Positions 1 to 9,500 of a stretch of DNA of 64,000 nucleotides are shown here, piece after piece. Numbering within the stretch: position 1 is the first letter of the stretch; each line of letters begins with the position of its first letter. The DNA is from Lysobacterales bacterium (GTDB lineage: Bacteria > Pseudomonadota > Gammaproteobacteria > Xanthomonadales > Xanthomonadaceae), in contig JADKCY010000001.1 in NCBI GenBank assembly GCA_016718605.1, positions 62,001 to 126,000 of the forward strand, given 5' to 3'. The notes below the pieces were generated by a model. That model ran no database searches. It was not told the DNA's origin and saw nothing but the letters and a program-made list of their open reading frames with translations. The position numbers were made by a program, and so were the translations under genes.

Positions 1-1
1 C

Positions 2-220
2 GTGGAGTTGTTTTCCGCCCCTGATCGTGTCAATGGTCAAAGCCTCAACTACAGCATTGGATCCGGTGTTGGCGGCGTATTTGGCGCTGTGCTCGCTGGC
101 TGGGCTTGGGGAACCGGTGCAGGCGTCGCCGCTTTTTCCCTTGCGGCGCTCTGTGCCGCCTTCGCACTATGGCCGCTCCGGGCATCGCAGACGGCCATGC
201 AACACGAATCTCGTGCTTGA
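2..220 (+). CDS. MFS transporter, C-terminal fragment (gene cut by window start)
   Basis: The reading frame is open from the window edge and stops at 218-220, so only the last ~72 residues of a longer gene are present. The residues form two hydrophobic, glycine-rich helices (around YSIGSGVGGVFGAVLAGW and AFSLAALCAAFALW). This matches the last two membrane segments of MFS permeases of the MFS_1-like/nucleoside-H+ symporter kind, where a GxGGxxGxxxxG helix precedes the final helix. The substrate cannot be told from this piece. It would lie in the inner membrane. No start codon or regulatory region is in the window. Confidence 0.6.
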   Translation: MELFSAPDRVNGQSLNYSIGSGVGGVFGAVLAGWAWGTGAGVAAFSLAALCAAFALWPLRASQTAMQHESRA

Positions 221-279
221 TATCGACATCAAGCTTGCCGAACAGCCATCAAATGTGCAGAATACGCGGCTCGTTCTTT

Positions 280-354
280 GGGCGGTTAGCTCAGCGGTAG
301 AGCATTGCCTTCACACGGCAAGGGTCGCAGGTTCGATCCCTGCACCGCCCACCA
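280..354 (+). tRNA. tRNA-Val (anticodon CAC)
   Basis: A complete cloverleaf can be drawn. The acceptor arms gggcggt/accgccc are fully paired, the anticodon stem is ttgcc/ggcaa around the loop ttcacac, and the T loop is gttcgatccc. The discriminator A and an encoded CCA end lie at 351-354. The anticodon at 312-314 is CAC, which reads the valine codon GTG, a frequent codon in this GC-rich DNA. Confidence 0.95.
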
Positions 355-390
355 GTGAAACGTGGTTTGCATGAATTGTCTGCGTTCTTT

Positions 391-476
391 GCCGAAGTGG
401 CGGAATGGTAGACGCGCCGGACTCAAAATCCGGTTGTGGTGACACAGTGTGGGTTCGAGTCCCACCTTCGGTACCA
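391..476 (+). tRNA. tRNA-Leu (anticodon CAA)
   Basis: This is a class II tRNA with a long variable arm. The acceptor gccgaag pairs with cttcggt (terminal G-U), the anticodon stem is ccgga/tccgg around the loop ctcaaaa, and the T arm carries gggttcgagtccc. CCA is encoded at 474-476. The anticodon at 424-426 is CAA, reading the leucine codon TTG. It lies 36 bp after tRNA-Val, so both are probably cut from one transcript that ends at the terminator at 496-519. Confidence 0.95.
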
Positions 477-495
477 GACAATTCAGATCTGTCAA

Positions 496-519
496 CGCCT
501 GCTGTGAGCAGGCGTTTTT
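496..519 (+). terminator. Rho-independent terminator of the tRNA unit
   Basis: An 8-bp perfect stem (cgcctgct/agcaggcg) with a 3-nt loop is followed at once by five T residues. It sits 20 bp after the CCA end of tRNA-Leu. Confidence 0.85.
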
Positions 520-601
520 CTTTGCGAAAAACTCAACCTCGGGCGTGTCAAATGCGGCAATCTCCGGCATGCTGTGTGCCGGGATTCCGGGGGGATACTG
601 C

Positions 602-823
602 GTGCGATTCAGGAGTTTTTTCGGTGTTGCGCTGATCTTCGCGGGTGCGATCAGCTTGGCCTACGGCGGATTTCACTACACTGCGCAACGCACTCCGCTG
701 ACGCTGGGCCCACTGCATCTGAAATTTGCCGAGCACCATCACATTAAACTGCCTGTGTGGTTTGGTTTTGCCTGTATAGCCAGCGGAACCGTTGTGCTGC
801 TAATCCGCGGTAAGCGCCGATGA
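602..823 (+). CDS. Small two-helix inner-membrane protein
   Basis: This 73-residue protein starts with GTG at 602, chosen because a strong ribosome site (gggggga, 588-594) lies 7 bp upstream. Helix 1 is at residues ~6-24 (FGVALIFAGAISLAYGG) and helix 2 at ~49-67 (VWFGFACIASGTVVLLI). Between them is a short loop containing TLGPLHLKF. The helix-YGGFxYT-LGPL-helix pattern is common in small uncharacterised bacterial membrane proteins. Function is unknown. It ends 10 bp before the Ser/Thr kinase gene and may be its leader gene in the same transcript. An upstream ATG at 569 is possible but has a weaker context. Confidence 0.6.
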   Translation: MRFRSFFGVALIFAGAISLAYGGFHYTAQRTPLTLGPLHLKFAEHHHIKLPVWFGFACIASGTVVLLIRGKRR

Positions 824-833
824 GTCGTCCGCT

Positions 834-3245
834 ATGAGCCAACAAACGTCCGATCCCGATCACACGCCGGCGCGCAACGGCTTGGACTACTTGTCTGTTG
901 TCCAGGGAAGCCTGCCGCACACAATCGGCCCTTTTTCGATTCTCAGTGTTCTGGGCGAAGGTGCGATGGGCCGAGTCTATCTGGCCCGCGAAACCAACCC
1001 ACCTCGCGATGTCGCGCTCAAGGTTGTCAGCTCCCACTCGCGCACCGCATTTGAGCGGTTTCAGCGCGAAGTTGAAACGTTGGCGCAGTTGGAACACGTT
1101 GGGATTGCGCGTCTCTACGGCGCCGGGGTTGATGCGAGCAGCGGACAACCCTGGTTGTCGATGGAACGTGTGCACGGTGAAGATCTCGCTCGCCACTGCC
1201 TTGGTCAAGCAACAACGCTCAAGTCGCGGGTGGAGATACTGATCCGTGTTTGTGAGGCGGTTGGCTATGCACACAGTCGCGGTGTGCTGCATCGAGATCT
1301 GAAGCCCGCCAACATTCTTGTCGATCCACAGGGTCAACCGAAGATCCTCGATTTCGGTATCGCGCGACTCAAGCAATCCGAGCACGAGGGTTTAACTCTG
1401 GCTGGGCAAGTGCTGGGCACCTTGCCCTACATGAGTCCTGAACAGCTGAGCGGCTCGAAACAGGCAGATGACGTTCGTAGCGATGTGTATGCATTGGGTG
1501 CGATTGCCTACGAAATACTGAGCGGGCAATTGCCGCATCCACGTTTGAAAACATCGACACTGTTTGAAGCGTTGAGCATTGTCCGTGACGAACAACCGAT
1601 CCCATTGCAGCAACGCAATAGCGCCACCCGTGGCGATCTTGCGACAGTCGTGATGACAGCACTGGCTGCTGAGCCGGAACGTCGCTATGGCAGCGCTCAG
1701 GCATTTGCGGATGATCTTCATCGCGTTCTTGCGCATCGTCCGATCGAAGCTCGCACGCCCAGCGCCTTTTATGTCCTGTCTCGCTTTGCCAGACGGCACC
1801 GCGCATTGACTGCGGCCTTGGCCGGTGTGGCTACGATTCTGATTGTGGCAACAATCGTCTCGTTGCGGTTTGCGGTCAACGCAGAAGAAGCACGTAGCTT
1901 GGCAGCCCAACGCGCGGCAGAGGCCGAAGCGACAGTCAATTTTCTGGATGACATGCTGGCGGCAGCCAATCCTGAGCAAACCAAGGGCGGTGACGTAACC
2001 GTACTCTCAATGCTTGACGCCAGCGCACAAGCCATTGACGCCCTGCAAGCGCAGCCGTTGGTGCTCATTCGCGCCAGTCGAACCTTGTCGCGTACCTATC
2101 TAGCGCTGGCACGCTTTGATCAAGCATTGATGATGAACAAGCGTGCATTGACCGCCTTGCGAACGGTCAATGATGCGCCGGTCGACCTGCAACCCGAATT
2201 GCTGCGAGAGCGGTCCGGCCTTGAACTTGCTGCTGGCAACATGGAAGCAGCCTCGAAGTCGCTGGATCAAGCTGCGTCATTGTTGCGGCAGCCCAGCACT
2301 GAATCAGCAAAAGAGAGTGCGCTGCGCTTGAACTATTCACGCGCTCGCCTACTGGAAGAAACCGGCGACCCGGAGCATGCCATGCAGTCGCTTCAGACAT
2401 TTCTGCAAGGTGCGAATGCGCTACCCGAAGATGATCGCGACGTTGAAAGTGCACAGGTTTCACTGGTGAATCTCTGGCGCCAAGCAGGACATCTGAAGGA
2501 TGCAATGCCGGTCATCGAAGGGTTGATTGAAAGGCGGACGAAGCGCCTCGGCGAACGCGACCCACGTACCTTGAACGCGCGACTGACGAGGGTCGGACTC
2601 TTGGAGGCTGAAGGTCGGTTCGAAGAGTCTGCCGCAGAATCCCTGGCACTCTTGACGCTGCGCACGGAGGTGCTCGGCCCAGAGCATGTCGACACACTGA
2701 CTGCTGCCCAAATGTTATCCAACAGTCTGCTCCGCCTTGGCAGAGCACGTGAGGCGCTGCCACACGCGATGGCTGCCGCCGCTGGGTTTGCGAAACGGTT
2801 CGGTGATTCGCATGCACAAACGCAAGCCTCCTTGGTGGCGATAGCTTTTGCCTACGAGGAGACTGGCCAGAATGATCTGGCCGAAGCAATCTACCTACGG
2901 CTGATTGCCAGTCAACGCTTGAATGCCAGCTTGCACACCGAATCACTCAGCGTCAGAAACAACTACGCCATGCTGCTCCACTCGCAAGGTCGTGATGGTG
3001 AAGCAGTCGCACAATTGGCTGAACTTCTCCCGATCGTTGAACGCCAACTTGGTCGCAAACACCCCTACTATGCGATTTTCCAGAGTAACTTCGGGCTTTG
3101 TCTGGGCGCCTCCGGAAACATCGATCAAGCGAGAAACGAGCTAGACGAAGCCATCCAATCGCTTGAGCAGGCCATGGGTAGCGACCACGAACGAACGCGA
3201 ACGGCACGTGATCGCCGCGCTGCGTTGGATACGCCAACCTCATGA
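834..3245 (+). CDS. Membrane Ser/Thr protein kinase with periplasmic TPR domain
   Basis: The 803-residue protein has an N-terminal Hanks-type kinase domain at ~33-300: glycine loop GEGAMG (41-46), lysine 63 in ALKVV, HRDLKPAN from 153, DFG at 173-175 and MSPEQ at 200-204. All catalytic residues are present, so it should be active. A membrane helix at ~324-346 is followed by an Ala/Glu-rich coil and then tetratricopeptide-like helices to the C-terminus. The kinase should face the cytoplasm and the TPR part the periplasm. Its stop overlaps the start of a histidine kinase (ATGA), and a NarL regulator overlaps in turn. This gives a tightly coupled three-gene operon joining Ser/Thr and His-Asp phosphorylation. 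The substrate is unknown. Confidence 0.9.
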   Translation: MSQQTSDPDHTPARNGLDYLSVVQGSLPHTIGPFSILSVLGEGAMGRVYLARETNPPRDVALKVVSSHSRTAFERFQREVETLAQLEHVGIARLYGAGVDASSGQPWLSMERVHGEDLARHCLGQATTLKSRVEILIRVCEAVGYAHSRGVLHRDLKPANILVDPQGQPKILDFGIARLKQSEHEGLTLAGQVLGTLPYMSPEQLSGSKQADDVRSDVYALGAIAYEILSGQLPHPRLKTSTLFEALSIVRDEQPIPLQQRNSATRGDLATVVMTALAAEPERRYGSAQAFADDLHRVLAHRPIEARTPSAFYVLSRFARRHRALTAALAGVATILIVATIVSLRFAVNAEEARSLAAQRAAEAEATVNFLDDMLAAANPEQTKGGDVTVLSMLDASAQAIDALQAQPLVLIRASRTLSRTYLALARFDQALMMNKRALTALRTVNDAPVDLQPELLRERSGLELAAGNMEAASKSLDQAASLLRQPSTESAKESALRLNYSRARLLEETGDPEHAMQSLQTFLQGANALPEDDRDVESAQVSLVNLWRQAGHLKDAMPVIEGLIERRTKRLGERDPRTLNARLTRVGLLEAEGRFEESAAESLALLTLRTEVLGPEHVDTLTAAQMLSNSLLRLGRAREALPHAMAAAAGFAKRFGDSHAQTQASLVAIAFAYEETGQNDLAEAIYLRLIASQRLNASLHTESLSVRNNYAMLLHSQGRDGEAVAQLAELLPIVERQLGRKHPYYAIFQSNFGLCLGASGNIDQARNELDEAIQSLEQAMGSDHERTRTARDRRAALDTPTS

Positions 3246-4000
3246 GCGAACAAACCGTATTCCTCGTATTGTTGGTGGGCTTGGTCGCTGTGAGCGGGCT
3301 CCTTGCCTGGCGGCTCGGCGCCGTGCGTGGTGAACTGCGAACACTGTCGGCAAAACTCGCCAGACAGCGCACTGCAGAGCAGCGCCAATTGCGCCTGCAA
3401 GTTGCCATCGACGAGCGCGAACGAATCTACGCTGATCTCCACGATGATCTGGGTGCGAAATTGCTGAGCCTGATTTACAGCGCGCAGTCGCCGGTGCAGG
3501 CTGATCTGGCGCGCGCGATCTTGCAGGACCTGCGCGATGTCGTCACACGATCTCGCGGTGAACCCGGAACGCTGACCGACGTCCTTGCGCAAATCGAGTC
3601 CGAGGCGCGGCAAAGGCTCGCTGCGGTCAAGGCCGAACTGGTCTGGGACTCTGCGCAGGAACTGCCCGATCCGTCATTGGACCGCGGCGAGGCCCTGCAC
3701 CTGTTCCGGATTGTCCGCGAAGGCATTAGCAATGCCATTCGGCATGCGGATGTCAAACGCCTTCGGGTGCGCGTCCGTCACAAGGATCAACAACTCGTGC
3801 TGGACATCACCGATGATGGCACAGGCGTCGAAATGCCCATTGCGCACGTGGGACGAGGCATGCAAAACATGCGTGAACGGGCAGCAGAACTGCACGGGAA
3901 AATCGATTGGATACCGGGCACCACCGGCGGGACCAAGATTCTTCTGACCATGCCCTTGAGTGCAGACGCATGCAGCGCCGAGGCGGCGACGAATGCCTAA
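3242..4000 (+). CDS. Sensor histidine kinase, HisKA_3/NarX-DesK type
   Basis: The protein has 252 residues with a single N-terminal membrane helix at ~6-23 and no obvious input domain. The dimerisation/phospho-acceptor segment DERERIYADLHDDLGAKL places the phosphorylatable histidine at residue 67. The HATPase part shows the N box (EGISNAIRHA), G1 (DDGTG) and G2 (GRGMQNMRER). It begins inside the stop codon of the Ser/Thr kinase gene and overlaps the regulator gene by 8 bp. With no sensor domain of its own, it probably takes its signal from the membrane or from the kinase-TPR partner. The likely phosphotransfer target is the product of the next gene. Confidence 0.9.
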   Translation: MSEQTVFLVLLVGLVAVSGLLAWRLGAVRGELRTLSAKLARQRTAEQRQLRLQVAIDERERIYADLHDDLGAKLLSLIYSAQSPVQADLARAILQDLRDVVTRSRGEPGTLTDVLAQIESEARQRLAAVKAELVWDSAQELPDPSLDRGEALHLFRIVREGISNAIRHADVKRLRVRVRHKDQQLVLDITDDGTGVEMPIAHVGRGMQNMRERAAELHGKIDWIPGTTGGTKILLTMPLSADACSAEAATNA

Positions 4001-4652
4001 GCAACTTCGCACCGCCTGGATCGTGGAGGACTTGCCGCAAGCGCGCGCGTGGGTCGCCGATGCGCTCACTGCCGCGTTTCCCGGCATTGAAATACACACT
4101 GCCGATTGCCTCGCTGTGGCGATGCGCCGGCTAGATGTTGCACCCGACATTGCACTGATCGATCTCGGATTGCCGGATGGATCAGGCATCCAACTGATTG
4201 AGGCATTGCAGCAACGCCATCCGGACACATTGTGCATTGTCAGCACGGTATTTGATGATGACGCCCACTTGTTCCCGGCCTTGCGAGCTGGGGCGCAGGG
4301 TTACGTGCTGAAGGATCAATCGGCAGAAACGCTGGTCGACATTCTGCGCGGCATTCTCAATGGCCAACCACCCTTGTCGCCCTCAATTGCAAGGCGCTTG
4401 CTCAAGCATTTCCAGCCGCCCACACCGGTCATTGACCTCGAACACGCATTGCTGACGCCGCGAGAAACCGATGTGCTGCGACTGATCGCGAAGGGCTTTA
4501 CGGTTGCCCAAGTTGCGCAAACGCTAGTGCTGTCCCACCACACCACGGCAGGTTACGTGAAAGACATCTACCGAAAACTCTGTATCTCTTCACGCGCGGA
4601 AGCCACACTGGAAGCCACACGACGCGGACTGGTGGACAGCAGAGCGCGCTGA
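3993..4652 (+). CDS. NarL/FixJ-type response regulator
   Basis: A 219-residue response regulator. The receiver domain at 5-120 has the acidic pair E12/D13, the phospho-acceptor D57 (LIDLGLPDG) and K107 (VLKD). The C-terminal LuxR-type helix-turn-helix at ~150-210 starts with LTPRETDVLRLIAKG. The start at 3993 was preferred over an in-frame ATG at 3960 because it gives the normal receiver length. A purine-rich stretch (gaggcgg) lies just upstream and the overlap with the kinase gene is 8 bp. It is the likely output of the upstream histidine kinase. The spacing of D57 and K107 suggests a functional receiver. Target promoters are unknown. Confidence 0.9.
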   Translation: MPKQLRTAWIVEDLPQARAWVADALTAAFPGIEIHTADCLAVAMRRLDVAPDIALIDLGLPDGSGIQLIEALQQRHPDTLCIVSTVFDDDAHLFPALRAGAQGYVLKDQSAETLVDILRGILNGQPPLSPSIARRLLKHFQPPTPVIDLEHALLTPRETDVLRLIAKGFTVAQVAQTLVLSHHTTAGYVKDIYRKLCISSRAEATLEATRRGLVDSRAR

Positions 4653-4680
4653 TGGATTGGCTTCGTGGGATGTGGAGACA

Positions 4681-5322
4681 TTAAACCAACTGCAGCTCAA
4701 AAGCCTTTAGCACGGCACGCGTACGGTCACGCACGCCCAGTTTGGAAAGAATGTTGGACACATGATTCTTGATCGTGCCCTCCGCCACACCCAAGGAATT
4801 GGCAATCTCCTTGTTGCTATAACCGCCTGCCATGAGACGCAGAATTTCCGTTTCACGATCGGTCAACGGATCCGGACGATCCAGACTCACAAAGTCATTC
4901 TGCATGCGTTCCAAGCCGGATAGCAGGCGCTGCGTCATCACCGGTTGCACCAGAGAACCACCGGCAGCCACGCGTTCAATGGCATCAACCAACTGTTCCA
5001 GCGACACATCTTTCAGCAAGTAGCCACGCGCGCCCGCCTTGATGCCCGCCAACACCAATTGATCGTCATCGAAGGTCGTCAAGATAATGGTCGGCGGCAT
5101 GTCGCCGCGTTCGGCCATGATTTGCAGTGCTTCCAAGCCTGACATGACGGGCATCCGCATATCCATCAGGACGACATCAGGTGCAATCTGCGGAATCAAC
5201 GCCAATGCCTGTTTGCCGTCCGACGCCTCGGCCACCACGCGGATATTCTGCGACAGCTCCAAAAGCGAGCGAACGCCCTGTCTCACCAGCGTTTGGTCAT
5301 CAACCAGACAGACCCGAATCAT
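4681..5322 (-). CDS. NarL/DesR-type response regulator
   Basis: The protein has 213 residues. The receiver domain (2-118) has D8/D9, phospho-acceptor D54 (VLMDMRMP) and K104 (YLLKD). The LuxR-type DNA-binding domain lies at ~148-210 (LTDRETEILRLMAGGYSNKE). Its ATG overlaps the stop of the histidine kinase gene by 4 bp, so the two form one kinase-regulator operon read leftward. It converges on the other regulator gene with only 28 bp between the stop codons. No strong terminator is visible in that gap. Confidence 0.92.
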   Translation of the reverse strand: MIRVCLVDDQTLVRQGVRSLLELSQNIRVVAEASDGKQALALIPQIAPDVVLMDMRMPVMSGLEALQIMAERGDMPPTIILTTFDDDQLVLAGIKAGARGYLLKDVSLEQLVDAIERVAAGGSLVQPVMTQRLLSGLERMQNDFVSLDRPDPLTDRETEILRLMAGGYSNKEIANSLGVAEGTIKNHVSNILSKLGVRDRTRAVLKAFELQLV

Positions 5323-6464
5323 GTGTTCTCCTCCAGTGGCAAACGCAGGCTGAGCGCAAAGCCCTCGCCCGGTGCAGTGGTAAAACTGATGTGCCCATTG
5401 AACTCGGCAAGCCGTTCCCGCATGCCACGCAAACCATTGCCGAACGTCACCGCGTCGGCGCCACGACCATTGTCACGTGCTTCCAGACACGCTGTTTGCT
5501 GATCGTGAAACAAGCGCAGGCTTAGTCGGCTTGCACCACCGTGACGAACCGCGTTGGTGATGACTTCCTGCGCACAACGCAACAGCACCTGTGCGTGAGC
5601 TGGGAGTGAGATTCGCAAGCTCGGATCAATGTCCAGATCGACCTCCAGATAGGGCACACCTTCAATCAATGTATGCAAAGCGGTACGCAGGTCCAAGGCG
5701 TCGTCTTCTCGGAGCTTGCTGACGGCCTCTCGCACATCGGCCAAAAGCAGCTTGGCAAGCGTCTGCGATTGCCGAACGTGGTTTTGCGCTCTGCCCTCTG
5801 AAAGGTGCGAAGCGACTTCAAGGTTCAAGCTCAATGCCGTCAAATGGTGCCCTAGCAAGTCATGCAACTCGCGCGAAATACGCATGCGCTCGCTCAATCT
5901 TGAGCTTTCTGCCAGCAGCATACGCGTGGCACGTAACTCTGAGTTGAGTCGGCGCTGCTCGTCACGCGCCATCATCTGGCGCAGGGCAACCACACTGGTG
6001 ATGAAGACGAAACTCGAATAGCCGAAGAACAGCACGGCCTGCAAACCAGCCTCGATCCAACTGAAACCCACCTGACTGAACACCGGCACCAGGGCGGCAT
6101 GCTGAAACAGCAACCAGATCGCGCCCGCCCACACCGGCATGAACCAAGGCAGCAGTCCGGCGACGATCATCAGGAACGCGCCCGACAGACCCGAACTCGA
6201 AAAATGCCCGATCGCGATGGCCGACACGGTCAACCACGCCAGCAGGCTCCATTCCAACCACTGTCTGCGCAGCGCCAAGCGGCGCGGCTGCGTCAGCAAC
6301 CAGTACGACAGCCCGAAACTGAAGTAAGCACCGCGCCACAAGAGCACATCATTTCGGCTCAATCCCTCAGGAAAAAACTCCAGCAGCAGTGGCGCACCCA
6401 TGAATGCCCAGGTGAACAAGCCCGCATAGCGAAGCAACTGGAGAGGATTGAGGTTCTGCAACAT
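5319..6464 (-). CDS. DesK-like multi-pass sensor histidine kinase
   Basis: The protein has 381 residues. The first ~165 residues carry about five hydrophobic helices, then a short coil. The HisKA_3 segment RISRELHDLLGHHLTALSL puts the phospho-acceptor histidine at 201. The ATPase domain follows with N box (EVITNAVRHGG), G1 (DNGRGAD) and G2 (GLRGMRERL). A sensor made only of membrane helices resembles DesK-type kinases that read membrane state, but the actual signal is unknown. It is translationally coupled to the regulator gene at 4681-5322. It lies 78 bp after yhdP on the same strand and may have its own promoter there. Confidence 0.9.
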   Translation of the reverse strand: MLQNLNPLQLLRYAGLFTWAFMGAPLLLEFFPEGLSRNDVLLWRGAYFSFGLSYWLLTQPRRLALRRQWLEWSLLAWLTVSAIAIGHFSSSGLSGAFLMIVAGLLPWFMPVWAGAIWLLFQHAALVPVFSQVGFSWIEAGLQAVLFFGYSSFVFITSVVALRQMMARDEQRRLNSELRATRMLLAESSRLSERMRISRELHDLLGHHLTALSLNLEVASHLSEGRAQNHVRQSQTLAKLLLADVREAVSKLREDDALDLRTALHTLIEGVPYLEVDLDIDPSLRISLPAHAQVLLRCAQEVITNAVRHGGASRLSLRLFHDQQTACLEARDNGRGADAVTFGNGLRGMRERLAEFNGHISFTTAPGEGFALSLRLPLEENT

Positions 6465-6542
6465 GCCCGCATGGTAGCGTTTTGCGCCATGGCCGCATCT
6501 GCATCAAGTCATGCTGACCTGCGGCATGGCCTGCGCGACGGA

Positions 6543-9500
6543 TTACCTCGGCATTTCATCCTGTGCAGCTTCCACACGCTGCTGACGAGGTCCACGCTCT
6601 AGGACCGTGATCTCTGATGTCGTCCAACTGCCGCCGACCTGATAGAGCGTGCGGGCCATTTGGCGCATCGGCTTTTGAAAAACCGCTTGCGCGACTGCGC
6701 CGATGGCGGCACCCGCAGGGCCTGCACTCAAGGCACCAATCGCTGGCAAGACATTGTTGGTGCGTGGGAGCACCTCCATGGTTTGGTCATAGTCCTGCGC
6801 AGTCAACCCTGTCCTGCCCTTGATCAGGATTTGCGCGGAGGGACTTTCGATGACGAGATTGTCAGTCATGGCATTGCCTCCGCCAAGGCGAAAGCTGCCA
6901 CGAATCGAATTGAAGGCAAAGCCGCTAGAAAAGAAATCACTGAAGTCCAAGGTCAACCGACGGGGAATCTCGGTCAAACTGAGCAACCCAATAATTCGCC
7001 CCGCACCCGGTTCAACGTTGGGGACGCGGCCTTTCTTCACGTCAATCTGCAACTGCCCTTCCAGCGTTGCCATCTGAAACTGGGCCGGTCCACCCACCCA
7101 GTTGACGTTGGCAATGGCATCGGTCGCACCACCCTCGACCAACGGTGCGAAACCCAATCGCTGCATCATGCGACCCAGGTCCTGCCCGACAAAGTTAAAC
7201 TGAAAACGACTCTCAGACCCTTGAATGCGCCGCGACCAATCGCCGCTCGCTGTGATGGAAAGATCGTCGCTACGCGACGCGAAGTGTTCGAGTTGCAGGC
7301 CATCTGGAACGCGCAATGTTCGCAACTGGACAGACCCGAGCTGCGCGTCACCCAATCGCGCATCATCAATATCAAAGTCCAAGGCGGGCAACCACGTTGG
7401 ATCGATATCGTCGGCGGCCATTGCAGCGGCTTTGACATCCGACGAGGGCCAGTACAGCCGATTGAAACGCCCCGTCAACGTGGCGTCCAACCCTTGCTGC
7501 GGCCAACGCAACTCACCCTGCAGCGCTTCACCTTCAAATCGGACGAGTCCGGAGCCATCCGCCTGTCGCTCGACTTGCACCCTGGATTCAGAAAAGTCCC
7601 GCCCACCAATCTGCAGAACACCTGCGGATAGGTCAATCCGTCGAACCTGAGCGCCTTGACCCAACCCGGACAGCGTTGCTGCCACCCACCCATTGCCATC
7701 AAGAACGGGAACACTCCCAACGACCTCCAAGCCAAGTTGGCTGGGGGATTCGCTCAATTCACCAACCCCGAACGCAGCAATCCCGCGAAAATCACTGGCT
7801 CGCTCGGCCAATCGTCCGCGCAAGTGCAAGAGTTCGCCGAGTTGCAGGTCAATGCGTCCATTGGCGGATGGCAAGAGCAACTCGACATCGGCTGGCAATC
7901 GCTCTTCGGCCGCCTTGCGCAGCGGTGCTGGCAACTGCAGCGCCGTGCCCGCAAGGTCTGATTGCAAGCGCACGCTTACCAAAGTCGACGCCTCAGCCCC
8001 CTTGGGCACGGTCACCCGCGCCGCCCATTCCGAAACGCCATCGACATGTGGACGCAGCCAATCCATTTCGGGTCGCAGGGCCAACAGCGAATCAATGCTG
8101 ACCCGACCACGAAGCGATCCTTCCACCATGTGCGACGCCGCAGAAGTGAAGTTTCCCACCGACAGACTGAGGCTGGTCAGTTGGTCGGCGAACAGCACAC
8201 TCAGCTCGTCAGCACTGAAGCCGGATTCCGAAAACCGCAAGCGTCCATTAGCGGATCGGAATTGCAAACCCCAACGGCTGTCATCGAGATCGGCATCATG
8301 CAGGTCGGCGTGTCCGGAGAGCTGAAACGCCCCCAACTCGCGTTTGAGCGGCACTTGCATGGCAACCAGAACATCGGATTCGCCACCCACAGATAGACCT
8401 GAAATCGCGCTACCGAACTTGTCTTGCAACGGACTCTGACGGATGAGCGCGAGGAGCGATGGACCTGTTCCGCCCCCGACGATATTCAGAGCCAGAACGG
8501 GTTGACGCAAATCGGCGAATTCTCCACTCGCTTGCTGGACGTGGTTGCCCAACACGGATCCACTGACTTCCGCCTGCATGCCCATGTTAAGAAACCGAAC
8601 CCAGCCGGAGATGTTCTCGCCACTCGGCCAGCCCGGCAAATAATCGAGCGTCACGCCCGCCACCTCACCGTAGGCCTCGAAACGGCCCTGAGCGCCATCG
8701 AAGGGCCAGTCGTCCAGGTCGCCATGAATCACGGCCGATGCCGCGGTAAGTTCGCCTTGCTGCAGCGCCCGGTTCAACCACTCGACGGTTTTCGCGGGCA
8801 TTTTGTTCAACACCCAGAAGTGCTTGGCTGCGCTCACCGGAATCCCCGCCGCGCCGACCGCACGAAGGTCCAGAAATGGCCGACTGCCGTCGTTCTGCCA
8901 CCACAAACTCCCCTCGATATCGGCGCCAAAATCGGCACCCTGAACATGCAAGGGCGCGGCTTCCGCGACCCAACCGGCAGCCTCCGGATAGAGCGTCAGC
9001 TCGCCACGCAAGGCGGCTGCAATCGGCTCGGCGAGCGCGACGGGCGACGAAAAAACAAACCCCGGAGCATCCAGCGCAATCCGAAGGTGAGATGCATCGC
9101 CATCGAACGTGGCGCTGAACCCGCGGATGCCGGGAATACCGCCTACCGGCTGCCAACTGAGATCGTGGATTACACCAGCCGCCCGTTGAAACTGCTTATC
9201 CCGCATGGCGAGGTGAAGCGATTGCACGCCACCACTTGGCGCGGCATCTCGCAGCCAGCGCGGCAAAGGTGGCAGATCACTTCCCAGCATTGGCAACCAG
9301 TCAAACAGTGCCAGCAAATCGACCTGCTCGACGAACAATGCCGCGTGCGGTCCAACGTTACCCCATTCAACACGGCGTATGTTCCGCTCCGTTTGCCCTT
9401 GGCGCAGTCGCATTGAGGGGACGACAGCACGCCAGCCTGATCCGGCCCGCCAGACGCGCGCCATGAATTCCAACTCATCGGCCGACCAACTCTCTCCGTC

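Noticed and set aside
286..570. Minus-strand open frame across both tRNA genes
   Set aside because: It is antisense to two perfect tRNA genes and a terminator; no ribosome site or protein pattern.
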